A stretch of 64,000 bases of DNA from Halobacillus fulvus (GTDB lineage Bacteria > Bacillota > Bacilli > Bacillales > Halobacillaceae). Location: assembly GCA_004078665.1 (NCBI GenBank), contig SCFO01000006.1, positions 62,001-126,000 on the forward strand, in the 5' to 3' direction. Position 1 is the stretch's first letter. Every line of letters starts with the position of its first letter. The notes below the pieces were generated by a model. It saw only the letters and a program-made list of their open reading frames with translations, was not told the origin of the DNA and ran no database searches. Below, piece by piece: positions 24,644 through 33,958 of this stretch. The translations under genes and the position numbers were made by a program.

Positions 24644-25579
24644 TTATTTGGATCTTCGGTCGAGCAGGACGGCAAGCAGAATGACTCCGCCTTTGACGAT
24701 CTGCTGGTAGAACGAAGATACGTTCAACAGGTTCAAGCCGTTGTCGAGCACGCCGATGATCAGCGCTCCGATCAATGTTCCGTATAGGCGCCCGCGTCCG
24801 CCGGCAAGGCTTGTCCCGCCGAGGACGACCGCTGCGATGGCATCGAGTTCATACATCGTACCGGCTGTCGGCTGGGCTGAGTTCAGCCGGCTTGTCAGAA
24901 TGATTCCGGCGAGCACCGACAGCATCCCGGTCAGGGAATAGACCCAGATTTTGACCCGGTCCGCCTTGATCCCAGACAGCTTGGCCGCTTCTTCATTGCC
25001 CCCGACTGCGTACACCTGACGTCCGAATACCGTTTTCCGTAATAAGAAAAAGAGCAGGAAAAAGACGATGATCATCAAAATACCTGGAAACGGAATGCCG
25101 AACACATAGCCGCGTCCGATCATTTCGAACAGGAAGCTGTCGGACAGCCCTGTGATCGGGCGACCTTCTGTATAGACGAGCGTCGCGCCTCGGAAGATCG
25201 TCATCGTAGCGAGTGTCGCAATGAACGGGGCGACCTTCCCTTTTGTAATGATGAGGCCGTTGAATGCACCCATCGCGAATCCGGCAAGCAGTCCGATCAG
25301 TACAGCGAGTAGCGGATCCATCCCGCTTGCGAGCATCCCTGCGGTCAGGGCACTCCCGAATGCGAGGATCGAACCGACGGACAAGTCGATTCCGCCTGTC
25401 AAAATGACGTAGGTCATCCCGAAGGCAATCAGCGCGTTGATCGAGATCTGGCGCAATAAGTTCAGTAAGTTATCCAATGTGAAGAAGTTGTCGCTCATAA
25501 ATCCGAGGATCGTCATGATCAGGACCAGCCCAATCAACGGACCCAATTTCGATAGGTTGTTCACTATGGTCTGTTGCAT
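24644..25579 (-). CDS. rbsC: D-ribose ABC transporter permease
   Basis: A 311-residue protein with eight to ten membrane helices. It has the sugar-permease signature ILTGGIDLSVGSILAFGSAL near residue 60, VGGNEEAAKLSGI for ATPase contact, and AVVLGGTSLAGGRG. It forms the channel as a homodimer with RbsA and RbsB. It begins two bases before the end of the rbsA spacing, with a GGGAGGAGAG site. Confidence 0.95.
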   Translation of the reverse strand: MQQTIVNNLSKLGPLIGLVLIMTILGFMSDNFFTLDNLLNLLRQISINALIAFGMTYVILTGGIDLSVGSILAFGSALTAGMLASGMDPLLAVLIGLLAGFAMGAFNGLIITKGKVAPFIATLATMTIFRGATLVYTEGRPITGLSDSFLFEMIGRGYVFGIPFPGILMIIVFFLLFFLLRKTVFGRQVYAVGGNEEAAKLSGIKADRVKIWVYSLTGMLSVLAGIILTSRLNSAQPTAGTMYELDAIAAVVLGGTSLAGGRGRLYGTLIGALIIGVLDNGLNLLNVSSFYQQIVKGGVILLAVLLDRRSK

Positions 25580-25581
25580 CG

Positions 25582-27075
25582 TTACTCTCCTCCCGTCGCC
25601 GCTTGCATGATTTTCTCCTGATCCGCTTCTTCCCGGTCGAGGAAGCGGGCGACTTTTCCTTCATGGATGACCATGATCCGGTCGCTGACGCCGAGGATCT
25701 CCGGCAGCTCAGAGGACACCATGATGATGGCCACCCCCTGTTCCGTCAGCTCGTTCATGATGTTGTAGATCTCCTTTTTGGCCCCGACATCGACTCCACG
25801 CGTCGGTTCATCGAGGATGAGGACACGCGGCTCGATCCCGAGCCACTTGGCGATGACGACCTTCTGCTGGTTCCCGCCACTGAGCGATTTCACTTCCTGC
25901 TCACGACCTGTCGTCCTGACATGGAGCCGTTCGATCAGGTCATCGATCAGGTTCACCTCTTTTTTCGAGGAAATATACCCCTTACCTGAAATCGCTTTCA
26001 TATTTGTCAATGCGATATTTTCCCTGATGGACAGGTGAAGCACGAGTCCTTCATCTTTCCGGTCTTCTGTAATGAAACCGATGCCTGCGCGGATGGCGTC
26101 TTGCGGGTGTTTGATGTTGAGCGGTTTCCCGTTCAGGATGACCTGACCCTTTTTCTTCTTCGCCGCTCCGAAGATCGCTTCCATGATTTCCGTGCGTCCG
26201 GCCCCCATCAGTCCGGCCACGCCGAGGATCTCGCCCTGTTTCACATGGAAGTCGATATCGTCGAACCAGCCGTCTCTCGACAATCCCTTCACTTCAAAAA
26301 TCGTCTCTCCAACCTCGGATGTACGGGCAGGGAAACGTTCGCCGAGTTCGCGACCGACCATCATTTTGACGACCGCTTCGAAATCGGTATCGGCAATCCT
26401 CTCGGTCCCGACATACTCTCCGTCACGGAGGACCGTGATCCGGTCACAAATCTTGAAGATCTCCTCCATCCGGTGCGAAATGTACACGATGCTCACATTC
26501 TGCTTCCTGAGCGATTCGACGACGTCGAACAGACTGTCAATCTCCCGGTCTGTCAGGGCAGCGGTCGGCTCATCCATGATGATCATCTCCGCATTGGTCG
26601 AGACGGCCCTCGCAATCTCCACCATCTGCTGACGCCCGACCGACAGATTCCCTGCCGTCTCGTTCGGATCGATGTTCGTGACTCCGAGTCGCTTCAGGTT
26701 CTCGAGCGTTTGGTTGTACATGTCCTTTTTTCTCAAAATGCCGGTCTTGCCGATCGTCATCTCCTTTCCGAGGAACATGTTTTCCGCCACGGTCAGGTGG
26801 GGGATGATGTTCAGCTCCTGGTGGATGACGACAATCCCGGCGCGCTCCGCCTCTTTCGGGTTCGAGAAGGTGACTTCCTTACCACGGACTTCAATCGTTC
26901 CTCCATCGCGCGGATGGATGCCGGTCAGAACTTTGATCAGCGTGGACTTCCCGGCTCCATTTTCCCCCATCAGGGCATGGACTTCTCCAGGTAAGACATC
27001 GAAGCTGACATCTTTCAATACTTGGTTTCCTGAAAAAGCTTTATCGATTCCGGTCATTTTCACGAATTCTGCCAT
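25582..27075 (-). CDS. rbsA: D-ribose ABC transporter, double ATPase
   Basis: A 497-residue protein with two ATPase domains. The first Walker A is [12 protein letters not shown], with signature [14 protein letters not shown] and Walker [11 protein letters not shown]. The second half has the weaker [13 protein letters not shown]-loop, [15 protein letters not shown] and [13 protein letters not shown]. It hydrolyses ATP for ribose import. The Gly-rich GGAGGAGGAGGAG run just before ATG is an unusually long ribosome site. Confidence 0.96.
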   Translation of the reverse strand: MAEFVKMTGIDKAFSGNQVLKDVSFDVLPGEVHALMGENGAGKSTLIKVLTGIHPRDGGTIEVRGKEVTFSNPKEAERAGIVVIHQELNIIPHLTVAENMFLGKEMTIGKTGILRKKDMYNQTLENLKRLGVTNIDPNETAGNLSVGRQQMVEIARAVSTNAEMIIMDEPTAALTDREIDSLFDVVESLRKQNVSIVYISHRMEEIFKICDRITVLRDGEYVGTERIADTDFEAVVKMMVGRELGERFPARTSEVGETIFEVKGLSRDGWFDDIDFHVKQGEILGVAGLMGAGRTEIMEAIFGAAKKKKGQVILNGKPLNIKHPQDAIRAGIGFITEDRKDEGLVLHLSIRENIALTNMKAISGKGYISSKKEVNLIDDLIERLHVRTTGREQEVKSLSGGNQQKVVIAKWLGIEPRVLILDEPTRGVDVGAKKEIYNIMNELTEQGVAIIMVSSELPEILGVSDRIMVIHEGKVARFLDREEADQEKIMQAATGGE

Positions 27076-27099
27076 CGTTCTCCTCCTCCTCCTCCCCTG

Positions 27100-27483
27100 T
27101 TAAAAGATGACCCCTGCATGAAGAATGATGTTGGCATAAGGCGTCGTTTCGCCCGTCCGGATGACGGCCTTGGCCTTGTGCGTATGGCTTTTGAACTCCT
27201 CATGGGATACGATATGCGTTTCCTTGAAGTGCAGCTTTTCATAGAGTGACGGATTGTGCTGCTTGATCTCTTCTGCTAGTGTCACCGCTTCGATCTCCAT
27301 ATCGTCCTGGATGGCTTCGAGGACGTCGAAAAATCCCGGGAACCCTTTTGTGAGTGAGACATCGATACACGGTACACCGTCCGGAATCGGCAGTCCGCAA
27401 TCAGCGATGACGATCGTGTCGGTGTGACCGAGCCTTGCCAAGGTGGAGGCGATGTCGCGGTTTAGCATCCCCTGCTTCTTCAT
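27100..27483 (-). CDS. rbsD: D-ribose pyranase
   Basis: A 127-residue protein, near the family length of about 131. It has the N-terminal [21 protein letters not shown] and [11 protein letters not shown], and a C-terminal [17 protein letters not shown]. It interconverts beta-pyranose and beta-furanose ribose so RbsK can use it. It overlaps rbsK by four bases (ATGA). Confidence 0.95.
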   Translation of the reverse strand: MKKQGMLNRDIASTLARLGHTDTIVIADCGLPIPDGVPCIDVSLTKGFPGFFDVLEAIQDDMEIEAVTLAEEIKQHNPSLYEKLHFKETHIVSHEEFKSHTHKAKAVIRTGETTPYANIILHAGVIF

Positions 27484-28370
27484 CGTGCCTCTCCCCTTTC
27501 TTCGACAAATTTTGCAACCTCTGCGTCCGTCGGCATGCCGCTTTGTGCTCCGGGCTTCATGACCGATAAGGCAGCGGCCGCATTCGCCAGACTAGCCGCT
27601 TCTCTGAGCGTTTTCCCCTGTGCAAGCTTCGTCGCGAGGGCGCCGTTGAACGTATCCCCCGCCCCTGTCGTATCGACCGCTTCGACGGGATACCCAGGTA
27701 CTTTTTCAACGTGTCCATCGACGATCCATTCGACTCCCTCTGGTCCGATGGTCGTGATCATTTTCGATTCAAAACCGGCACCGTCCGCTTTTAGCAAACG
27801 GGCTTCGGATTCATTCGGCGTCAGGTAGGCGGCTTTCTCAAGCACCGACGCCGAGAGCTTCTGATAGGGTGCGGGATTGACGATGAGCGGGATTCCGGAT
27901 TGTTCGGCGATTTCTGCCACTTTTTCTATCGTCAAAAGCGGAATCTCCAGTTGAACGAGGAGGATATCGCTGTCTACGATTTTCTCTCTCAGCTTTTCGA
28001 TCCGTTCGGGTGTCAATTCATGATTGGCGCCTGGTGCGACGATGATGCGGTTGTCGCTGTCACTGACGATGATCGTCGCCGTTCCTGTCGACGTGCCAGG
28101 AATCGTATGGACACCTGTCGTATCAACGCCTTCCTTGTTCAGGTGCTGGGTCAAATCCGTCCCGAACACGTCGTCTCCGACCGCGCCGATCAGACGGACA
28201 TCCGCTCCGAGCCTCGCCGCTGCTACAGCCTGATTGGCTCCTTTTCCCCCAGGAAACGTCGCGAACTGTTCCCCTAACACCGTCTCTCCCTGATCGGGGA
28301 CGACGTTTGTCGTGACGGTCAGATCCATATTGATGCTTCCAATGACGGTGACTTTAGGTTGTCTACTCAT
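27480..28370 (-). CDS. rbsK: Ribokinase
   Basis: A 296-residue PfkB-family kinase. It starts with [33 protein letters not shown] is signature 1. The catalytic [14 protein letters not shown] with its Asp and anion hole lies near residue 245. It makes ribose 5-phosphate with ATP. It overlaps both rbsR and rbsD by four bases, so the front half of the operon is tightly coupled. Confidence 0.96.
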   Translation of the reverse strand: MSRQPKVTVIGSINMDLTVTTNVVPDQGETVLGEQFATFPGGKGANQAVAAARLGADVRLIGAVGDDVFGTDLTQHLNKEGVDTTGVHTIPGTSTGTATIIVSDSDNRIIVAPGANHELTPERIEKLREKIVDSDILLVQLEIPLLTIEKVAEIAEQSGIPLIVNPAPYQKLSASVLEKAAYLTPNESEARLLKADGAGFESKMITTIGPEGVEWIVDGHVEKVPGYPVEAVDTTGAGDTFNGALATKLAQGKTLREAASLANAAAALSVMKPGAQSGMPTDAEVAKFVEERGEAR

Positions 28371-29359
28371 GATCCATCCCTCCTCTTCGTTGATTCCCGT
28401 TCGATCAATTCGACGGTGAATTCCTCTGTCTGCTTCGTGCGTTCCTGCTGTTCGATTTGTCTAATTAGCATGTCTGCTGCCCGTGCTCCGATCTTGTAAA
28501 TTGGCTGGGCCATCGTCGTCAGCGTCGGGGACGTCGTCTCACCGAGCGTAATGCCATCAAACGCGATGATCGACAGCTGTCCGGGCACATCGATGCCCAT
28601 CGCCTGGGCGGCCTTTAACGCTCCGACTCCCATCAAATCGTTCGCCACGAAAAGCCCGTCAATTTCCGGATGCTTCTCTAGCAGCCGCTTCGTCGCTTCC
28701 TTCGCCTCTTCAAAATGGTACTCGCCGTATTCGACGTAGCTGTATTTGAACCAGTCTTCCTCTTTGACCGCATCCAGATAACCATCCAGACGCTGCTTCG
28801 CGTTGCTCGCGTGCTCAGGACCTGCAATATGAGCGATCCGCTCACATCCGATCTCTTTTAAATAGTCGACCGCCTGCCGTGATCCGGCCCGGTTGTTGAC
28901 CGTGACCGACGATAACGATGGATGCAGGATCCGGTCCAGCGCAATGACGGGAATCTCGAAGTTTTTGATATAATCCCCAGACATCGTACTCGAGACGATG
29001 ACGATGCCATCGAGCGATTTCTGCTTCAGTGCTTCGACATAAGCGATCTCCTTGTCCGGATCGTCGTCCGTATTGCAAAGGACGAACGTATAATCATGCT
29101 GTCTCGTCATATCCTCTACCGCTCTCGCCAGTTCCGGAAAGAAAGGGTTCATGATATCCGGAACGAACAACGCAATCATTTTCGAACGCCCTTTGAAAAG
29201 GCTCCTCGCCACGTCATTCGGACGGTAATTCAATTGTTCAATCGCCTTCGCCACCCGCACCTTCGTCTCCGGATGAACATATCCGTTCCGGTTCAAGACG
29301 CGGGAGACGGTTGCGGTGGAAACCTCTGCGAGTCGTGCGACATCTTTGATTGTAGCCAT
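28367..29359 (-). CDS. rbsR: Ribose operon repressor (LacI family)
   Basis: A 330-residue regulator. The N-terminal HTH and hinge are TIKDVARLAEVSTATVSRVL and RPNDVARSL. A periplasmic-binding-like ligand domain follows, with DGLFVANDLMGVGALKAAQ. It is the first gene of the operon and should autorepress it in the absence of ribose, through the palindromes at 29397-29410 and 29452-29465. Confidence 0.94.
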   Translation of the reverse strand: MATIKDVARLAEVSTATVSRVLNRNGYVHPETKVRVAKAIEQLNYRPNDVARSLFKGRSKMIALFVPDIMNPFFPELARAVEDMTRQHDYTFVLCNTDDDPDKEIAYVEALKQKSLDGIVIVSSTMSGDYIKNFEIPVIALDRILHPSLSSVTVNNRAGSRQAVDYLKEIGCERIAHIAGPEHASNAKQRLDGYLDAVKEEDWFKYSYVEYGEYHFEEAKEATKRLLEKHPEIDGLFVANDLMGVGALKAAQAMGIDVPGQLSIIAFDGITLGETTSPTLTTMAQPIYKIGARAADMLIRQIEQQERTKQTEEFTVELIERESTKRRDGS

Positions 29360-29396
29360 GCTGATCGACTGCCTTTATAAGTATTTTGAGTAGGTG

Positions 29397-29410
29397 TGTA
29401 ACCCGTTACA
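29397..29410. promoter_or_regulatory. RbsR-type operator, promoter-distal copy
   Basis: TGTAACCCGTTACA, palindromic except at the centre, 38 bases before rbsR. It is a near copy of the operator at 29452; the centres are 55 bases apart, about five helical turns, allowing a loop. Confidence 0.7.
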
Positions 29411-29451
29411 TATGTGAATAAAAAAATATAATTGATGTGGTGGGTGGTGTG

Positions 29452-29499
29452 TGTAACGCGTTACATATTATATTAAAGCGCTTTCATTAAGATGTCAAG
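29452..29499 (-). promoter_or_regulatory. rbs promoter with operator and CcpA cre site
   Basis: On the minus strand TTGACA (29499-29494) is followed after 17 bases by TAATAT, with an overlapping TATAAT. The spacer holds ATTAAAGCGCTTTCAT (about 29472-29487), which fits the cre consensus except for one base. The perfect palindrome TGTAACGCGTTACA (29452-29465) lies just downstream. This suggests RbsR repression plus catabolite control by CcpA. Confidence 0.75.
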
Positions 29500-29533
29500 C
29501 CTGAATTGGACCAACACCATCAACCCATCCAGA

Positions 29534-29557
29534 TTTTAATTGATAGCAAGCGGGTAG
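29534..29557 (+). promoter_or_regulatory. Possible SigmaB promoter of photolyase gene
   Basis: TTTTAA (29534-29539) and GGGTAG (29552-29557) with a 12-base spacer resemble the SigmaB consensus GTTTAA-N12-15-GGGTAT. They lie about 37 bases before the photolyase start. General-stress control of light repair is plausible, but one mismatch in each box leaves doubt. Confidence 0.45.
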
Positions 29558-29593
29558 ATATACTAAAAGAAAACCATCAAGGAGGCGACCACG

Positions 29594-31048
29594 ATGACGT
29601 CATGCTCCATCGTCTGGTTCAGAAAAGACCTGCGTGTCCACGACCACCAGCCGCTCGTCCGCGCCGCGAAGTCCGCAGGCCCGGTTGTGGCTGTCTATAT
29701 ATTCGACCCAAAAGAATATGAACAAACCGAATACGGCTTCCCGAAAACAGACAAGCACCGCGCTCAGTTCATCAGGGAGAGCGTAGAGGATTTGCGCGCA
29801 AACTTGGAGGCGCTCGGCGTGACTCTCCTCGTCCGTCATGGCGATCCGGCCGCCGTTTTTCATCATCTCAGTCAGAAGCTTTCCATTGAGGAAGTGTATG
29901 TACATGAAGAAATCGGAAGCGAGGAACGTGAGGTGGAAGGGCGGGTCCGCAAGCAGCTGCCGGACGCTTCGTTCACCGTCGATCACGGCCACAACCTCTA
30001 CTACCCGTCGGATCTTCCTTTTGACATTCACGACCTGCCCGACACGTTCTCGCAGTTCAGAAAACGAATTGAAAAAGCGGGGACGATGGTGCGTCCCGCT
30101 CTAGCCCCACCGACCAGAATCACCGGCTTGGTTCTGCCAGATGATCTTGAAGAAGGGGACATCCCCTCCCTTTCTGAACTGGGACTCGGGGAACTGGAGC
30201 GAGAGCCGCGCTATAAAGGGGGCTCGTCTCAGGCGAAGGAGCGTCTGATCGATTATATGTTCACGAAGGACCGGTTGAAGGTGTACAAGGAAACGCGGAA
30301 CGGGATGCTCAAGGAGGACGACTCGTCTAAGTTCTCGCCATGGCTTGCGAACGGCTGTCTGTCCCCGAAGGTCGTCTACGAGCAGATCCGCACCTATGAA
30401 GACAAGCATGTGAAGAACGAATCGACGTACATGCTCTATTTCGAACTGCTCTGGCGCGACTACTTCCACCTCGTCCACCGCAAATACGGCGACCGACTCT
30501 TTTACCCGTCAGGACTGCGTGATGTGACGGTGCCGTGGAATGAGAACGAGGCGCATATGGAGGCCTGGATGAAAGGTGAAACCGGCTATCCGCTCGTCGA
30601 TGCCGCGATGCGCGAGCTGTCGGCGACCGGCTTCATGTCCAACCGCGCCCGCCAGAACGTCGCCAGCTTTTTCACAAAAAATCTCGGCCTCGACTGGCGG
30701 ATCGGCGCCGCCTGGTTCGAATCCCAGCTCGTCGACTACGACGTCGCAAGCAACTACGGCAACTGGCTCTACATCGCCGGCGTCGGCAATGATGCCGTCC
30801 AGTTCCGCGCCTTCAACGTTGAGAAGCAGGCGAAGGACTACGACCCGGACGGATCGTATCTGCGCTACTGGCTTCCGGAGCTGCGCGAGCTTCCGACACC
30901 GTGGATCTTCAGTCCGCGGGAGATGGGTATGGTCGAGCAGGAGCAGTACGAGGTGGTGCTCGGTGAGGATTATCCGCTTCCTGTGGTCGATTTGTATGAG
31001 TCGATGCAGAGAAGGAAGGCGGAGTTTCTTGGTGCGGTGAAAGGGTGA
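29594..31048 (+). CDS. phrB: Deoxyribodipyrimidine photolyase (class I CPD type)
   Basis: A 484-residue flavoprotein. The N-terminal antenna domain starts SIVWFRKDLRVHDHQPL. The FAD domain carries GETGYPLVDAAMRELSATGF, NRARQNVASFFTKNLGLDWR and the tail WPELREL-like YWLPELRELPTPWIFSP. Trp residues of the electron path are present in the helical domain. It splits cyclobutane pyrimidine dimers using blue light. The ATG at 29594 follows AAGGAGGCGACC. A terminator follows. Confidence 0.95.
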   Translation: MTSCSIVWFRKDLRVHDHQPLVRAAKSAGPVVAVYIFDPKEYEQTEYGFPKTDKHRAQFIRESVEDLRANLEALGVTLLVRHGDPAAVFHHLSQKLSIEEVYVHEEIGSEEREVEGRVRKQLPDASFTVDHGHNLYYPSDLPFDIHDLPDTFSQFRKRIEKAGTMVRPALAPPTRITGLVLPDDLEEGDIPSLSELGLGELEREPRYKGGSSQAKERLIDYMFTKDRLKVYKETRNGMLKEDDSSKFSPWLANGCLSPKVVYEQIRTYEDKHVKNESTYMLYFELLWRDYFHLVHRKYGDRLFYPSGLRDVTVPWNENEAHMEAWMKGETGYPLVDAAMRELSATGFMSNRARQNVASFFTKNLGLDWRIGAAWFESQLVDYDVASNYGNWLYIAGVGNDAVQFRAFNVEKQAKDYDPDGSYLRYWLPELRELPTPWIFSPREMGMVEQEQYEVVLGEDYPLPVVDLYESMQRRKAEFLGAVKG

Positions 31049-31052
31049 AGTT

Positions 31053-31093
31053 AAGGTGCCTGATTCCCGGGAGTGGGATTAGGCACCTTTTTT
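31053..31093 (+). terminator. Terminator after photolyase
   Basis: AAGGTGCCTGATTCCC-gggagt-GGGATTAGGCACCTTTTTT, a long stem with one mismatch and a T-run. Confidence 0.9.
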
Positions 31094-31117
31094 GTGTGGA
31101 AAAGATGGATAATGCGG

Positions 31118-31225
31118 AATTCGACATGGGTTTTAGAGAAATCGACATCTGATTTGAAGTATTCGACAAAGTTCGTGCAGAATTCGACACCAGTAGTAAG
31201 GAATCCGACAAAGTTCTTACAGAAT
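31118..31225. repeat. 21-bp tandem repeat array A (AATTCGACA core)
   Basis: Five successive 21-bp units starting at 31118, 31139, 31160, 31181 and 31202. Each opens with a near-constant 9-mer (AATTCGACA, with variants AAATCGACA, TATTCGACA and AATCCGACA) followed by 12 less conserved bases usually ending AG. The array lies between convergent phrB and Nudix genes just past a terminator. The period equals seven codons or two helical turns. The same family recurs at 36873 and 57788. Confidence 0.9.
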
Positions 31226-31274
31226 AACCAAAAAAGCGCGAACCCCTACACGAAGTTCAGCGCCCAACCTTTCA

Positions 31275-31742
31275 TCAGCCGACTACTGGCGTATCTTTGC
31301 CAGACCGCAAGTCCTCCACCAGCATCTCATGCTCCGAAAACAAATCCTCCGGCAACTCATCCAGTGCAAAAAAGCGATTTTCCATCGACTCCTCATTACC
31401 CTCAACCAGCTCCCCGCTGTACGCATCACACCGGAACTGGACAAGGACAAGCGCTGTCTGATCGCCGTTCGGGAAGGTCTTGTCATATTGGGGCCCGGAG
31501 TAGATTCCGAACAGTTCCAGTTCTCCAAGCGTCAGACCGGTCTCTTCGTGGACTTCGCGGCGGGCCGTGTCCTCGAGACTTTCGCCGAGCTCCATAAAGC
31601 CACCCGGGAATCCCCACTTTCCATTGTCCGTGCGCTTTTGCAGGAGTACTCGTTTTTCTTCATCGAACACAAAGGCGCCAGCGACTACCATGATCACTTT
31701 TTCGTGCCCGACCATCGACCTCAAATGCTGTATGTAGTCCAT
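31275..31742 (-). CDS. Nudix hydrolase 1
   Basis: A 155-residue protein with an intact Nudix box, GFMELGESLEDTARREVHEETGL (G-x5-E-x7-REVxEETG). It starts MDYIQHLRSMVGHEKVIM, a beginning shared with the next gene. It hydrolyses a nucleoside diphosphate linked to another group; the substrate is unknown. It is the last gene of a three- or four-gene leftward operon, two bases after Nudix 2, with an AAGGAGAATT site. Confidence 0.9.
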   Translation of the reverse strand: MDYIQHLRSMVGHEKVIMVVAGAFVFDEEKRVLLQKRTDNGKWGFPGGFMELGESLEDTARREVHEETGLTLGELELFGIYSGPQYDKTFPNGDQTALVLVQFRCDAYSGELVEGNEESMENRFFALDELPEDLFSEHEMLVEDLRSGKDTPVVG

Positions 31743-31743
31743 T

Positions 31744-32202
31744 TTAATTCTCCTTTCCTACCTTTTCTATGTACCGATCGATAAACCCTCTGTACTCGTC
31801 GGTCAGCCCATCCGGCAGCTGATCCACCGGGAAATACTCCATCTTCTCCGACTCGTATTCATCCACATCAAGTGCTCCCCGGACATCGCGCGTATAATAA
31901 ACGGCCGTCGCTGAATACAGTTCATCCCCGTTTGCGACTTTGAAGTAATAATCGGAGCCTGAAAATACATCGAGCAACGTCAAATTGTCGACCGTCAGCC
32001 CCGTCTCCTCTTTCACTTCCCGCTTCGCCACGTCTTCAAAGCTTTCCCCGAGATCCATCAACCCGCCCGGGAGACCCCAGTCGCCGTCGTGACGTTTTTG
32101 GCATAACACTTCGTTTTTTTTATTCAAAAGGATGACGACGGACCCTGGTAGGATGACGGGTTTGTGGCCGATGTACTGTCTCAAGAATTTATAATATTCC
32201 AT
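31744..32202 (-). CDS. Nudix hydrolase 2
   Basis: A 152-residue paralogue of the neighbour. The Nudix box GLMDLGESFEDVAKREVKEETGL is intact, and the start is MEYYKFLRQYIGHKPVIL. I chose the ATG at 32202 with an AAAGGAGGCG site; the reading frame runs further upstream to 32313 but overlaps the GNAT gene. The two Nudix genes look like a local duplication. Confidence 0.9.
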   Translation of the reverse strand: MEYYKFLRQYIGHKPVILPGSVVILLNKKNEVLCQKRHDGDWGLPGGLMDLGESFEDVAKREVKEETGLTVDNLTLLDVFSGSDYYFKVANGDELYSATAVYYTRDVRGALDVDEYESEKMEYFPVDQLPDGLTDEYRGFIDRYIEKVGKEN

Positions 32203-32218
32203 ATGATTCGCCTCCTTT

Positions 32219-32689
32219 TCAAAGATTCTTAGCAAACACCACCCGGTCTTCACCAGGCCCATCATAATCGGAAAAGACGGAAACCGAGTCCATCGTTTTG
32301 TCCCCACTCTCAATCGTAAACCCGACCTTCGTATGGTAGGCGATAGACGTTTTGTTGACGGGTGAAGTCACAGCCTTCACAATATGGCAACCCTTTTCTT
32401 TCACGTTATGGAAAAACGCCTCGTACATCTCGCGTCCGATGTTCTGCTTCCGGTGCGCGGGATCGACCCCGACAAAGTGTATGTAGGCTTCTCCTTTTCT
32501 TGATGGCGAGATGAACCCGATTAAGAAGCCGATGATTTTGCCTTCCGTTTCTACGATGAAGCTCGTGTCCTGAAAATGATCGAAGAAAAGTCTTTGGAGC
32601 ATATCGGACATCTGTCTTCCGCCCCACCATTCATTGATCAAAGGGGAGATCGTATAGAAATCAGAGCTTTTTACGTGTCGGATAGACAT
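32219..32689 (-). CDS. GNAT family N-acetyltransferase
   Basis: A 156-residue single GNAT domain. VHFVGVDPAHRKQNIGREMY (positions about 68-87, here IHFVGVDPAHR) holds the acetyl-CoA loop, and NKTSIAYHTKVGFTIESGDK is the C-terminal motif. The substrate is unknown. It leads an operon with two Nudix genes, which could hint at nucleotide or amino-sugar housekeeping. Confidence 0.88.
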   Translation of the reverse strand: MSIRHVKSSDFYTISPLINEWWGGRQMSDMLQRLFFDHFQDTSFIVETEGKIIGFLIGFISPSRKGEAYIHFVGVDPAHRKQNIGREMYEAFFHNVKEKGCHIVKAVTSPVNKTSIAYHTKVGFTIESGDKTMDSVSVFSDYDGPGEDRVVFAKNL

Positions 32690-32708
32690 AGGAACACCCC
32701 CTGTTAAG

Positions 32709-32846
32709 TTAAAAAACGATGTTGATTAAATATAGAATTCCGTATAATAACGCCCCTGCGATGAGGATGAATAGTCCGACCATGACAAACCCGTAGGCGA
32801 ACCCCTTGAACATGGACAGAAGATCGAGAAACATATTTTTCAGCAT
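32709..32846 (-). CDS. Small membrane protein (45 aa)
   Basis: A short frame MLKNMFLDLLSMFKGFAYGF with one long hydrophobic helix (about residues 18-43) and ending NIVF. The ATG at 32846 is preceded by AGAAAGGGGGC, a convincing ribosome site. The N-terminus looks amphipathic. No family is recognised. It lies just upstream of the GNAT gene and may head the same transcript. Confidence 0.65.
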   Translation of the reverse strand: MLKNMFLDLLSMFKGFAYGFVMVGLFILIAGALLYGILYLINIVF

Positions 32847-32873
32847 TCAAAGCCCCCTTTCTCCAATGTGCTT

Positions 32874-33340
32874 TCACCCTTCTATTCTTTTGATTTCTTT
32901 TTCAAAAGGAAGACCGAAATAGGTGTACTTCACGGTCAGCTTTCGGATCTCTTCCTCATGATCAACGACAATTCCGTAATGCCTGATGGTATCCAATTCG
33001 CCGGAATACTCGTCTTCAGGTGGGGGTTGAACATTATACTCCTCGATGGGATGAAAACTGATACCTGGACTCGGATCACGAGCCTCTGCAATGGTCACTC
33101 CGCCATTTGAGCGGCTGATTCCGAGCGAAACCTCTACAGGCTGCTCTCCATCATTGACCAGAACCTCTTCAAGCGAGACGTCGGCCCAGCCGCGGTTTTC
33201 AATTTCGGCAACGAGCCTGAACGGGGCGTCCTCCAGGTTGAAACTCAGTGAAGTACTATGTAAAGGAGGGTTTGCTCGGATCCATATAACACCAGCGGTA
33301 GCGATGATGAGGGCGATTATTGCTATTACCTTTTGTTCAT
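32874..33340 (-). pseudogene. Exported protein with frameshift after fourth codon
   Basis: The ATG at 33340 with a GAGAGGAGTAGG site opens MNKR then stops. In the next frame an unbroken protein of about 150 residues runs to 32874, starting KVIAIIALIIATAGVIWIRA (a signal helix) and ending LPFEKEIKRIEG. One extra A in the four-base run (33331-33334) would join them as MNKKVIAII. The product resembles the protein at 53376 (NPPL after the helix, C-terminal YxxFGLxFxKxI). It is either decay or a sequence error. Confidence 0.7.
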
Positions 33341-33501
33341 GTTCCTACTCCTCTCGAATGCCATCATGTGTGAAAAGAGACCACCTCGCACCTCTTCCTT
33401 TTTCTTCAAGTTCTATTCATTTTAACATAGAATATGATCAGCTTTTAGGACCGTCATAGACCAACACTTTTTAATAGATTTTTATTTTACTGAAAAATCA
33501 A

Positions 33502-33530
33502 TTGCCAAAAACTGAAAACAAGCATATACT
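33502..33530 (+). promoter_or_regulatory. SigmaA promoter of YtrA-type operon
   Basis: TTGCCA (33502-33507), 17 bases, TATACT (33525-33530). The GntR start lies 45 bases on. GntR-type autorepression is likely at or near this site. Confidence 0.7.
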
Positions 33531-33574
33531 ACATTACAACACTAATGCACCAATTCGGAGGGTAGGGAAGTGAT

Positions 33575-33958
33575 GTGATTCTTGAGACAGATGGAATCAA
33601 ACCGATCTATGTCCAGATATCGGAATGGATCGAAAATGAGATCCTGAACGGCAATTTGCAAAAAGATGAAAAAGTCTATTCGCAATACAAACTCGCCGAC
33701 ATGTACAACATCAACCCTGCCACGGCCGCCAAAGGGCTGACGCGGCTTGCGAATGAGGGGATTTTGTACGATAAACGTGGACTTGGCAAGTTCGTAGCAA
33801 GTGAAGCGAAGGCCATCATTACGGAAAAAAGGAAGAATCAGACGGTGAAGCAGCTTCTCCATGACCTCGTGTTGGAAGCGAAGCAGCTCGGGATGTCCGA
33901 GGATGAGATTCACGAGCGTCTGAAAGAAGTTTGGAGGGTGGAAAATGGACGTGATTAA
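33575..33958 (+). CDS. GntR/YtrA-family transcriptional regulator
   Basis: A 127-residue protein. The winged HTH (about residues 8-75) has QISEWIENEILNGNL and SQYKLADMYNINPATAAKGL. A short helical tail follows, as in the YtrA subfamily. Regulators of this type repress adjacent ABC transporter operons and respond to cell-wall antibiotics in Bacillus. The start is GTG at 33575 after GGAGGGTAGGGAAG. It overlaps the ATPase gene. Confidence 0.9.
   Translation: MILETDGIKPIYVQISEWIENEILNGNLQKDEKVYSQYKLADMYNINPATAAKGLTRLANEGILYDKRGLGKFVASEAKAIITEKRKNQTVKQLLHDLVLEAKQLGMSEDEIHERLKEVWRVENGRD

Noticed and set aside
26035-26994. A 319-codon rightward frame inside rbsA
   Set aside because: It is the antisense shadow of a well-conserved ATPase gene.
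31118-31225. CRISPR array
   Set aside because: The repeats are contiguous 21-bp units with a 9-base core and related tails, without unique spacers, and no cas gene is present.
31073-31597. A long rightward reading frame through repeat array A (a 7-residue repeat with NST/KST-type units)
   Set aside because: The 21-bp period keeps frames open by itself; there is no ribosome site, and the frame then runs antisense through the Nudix gene.
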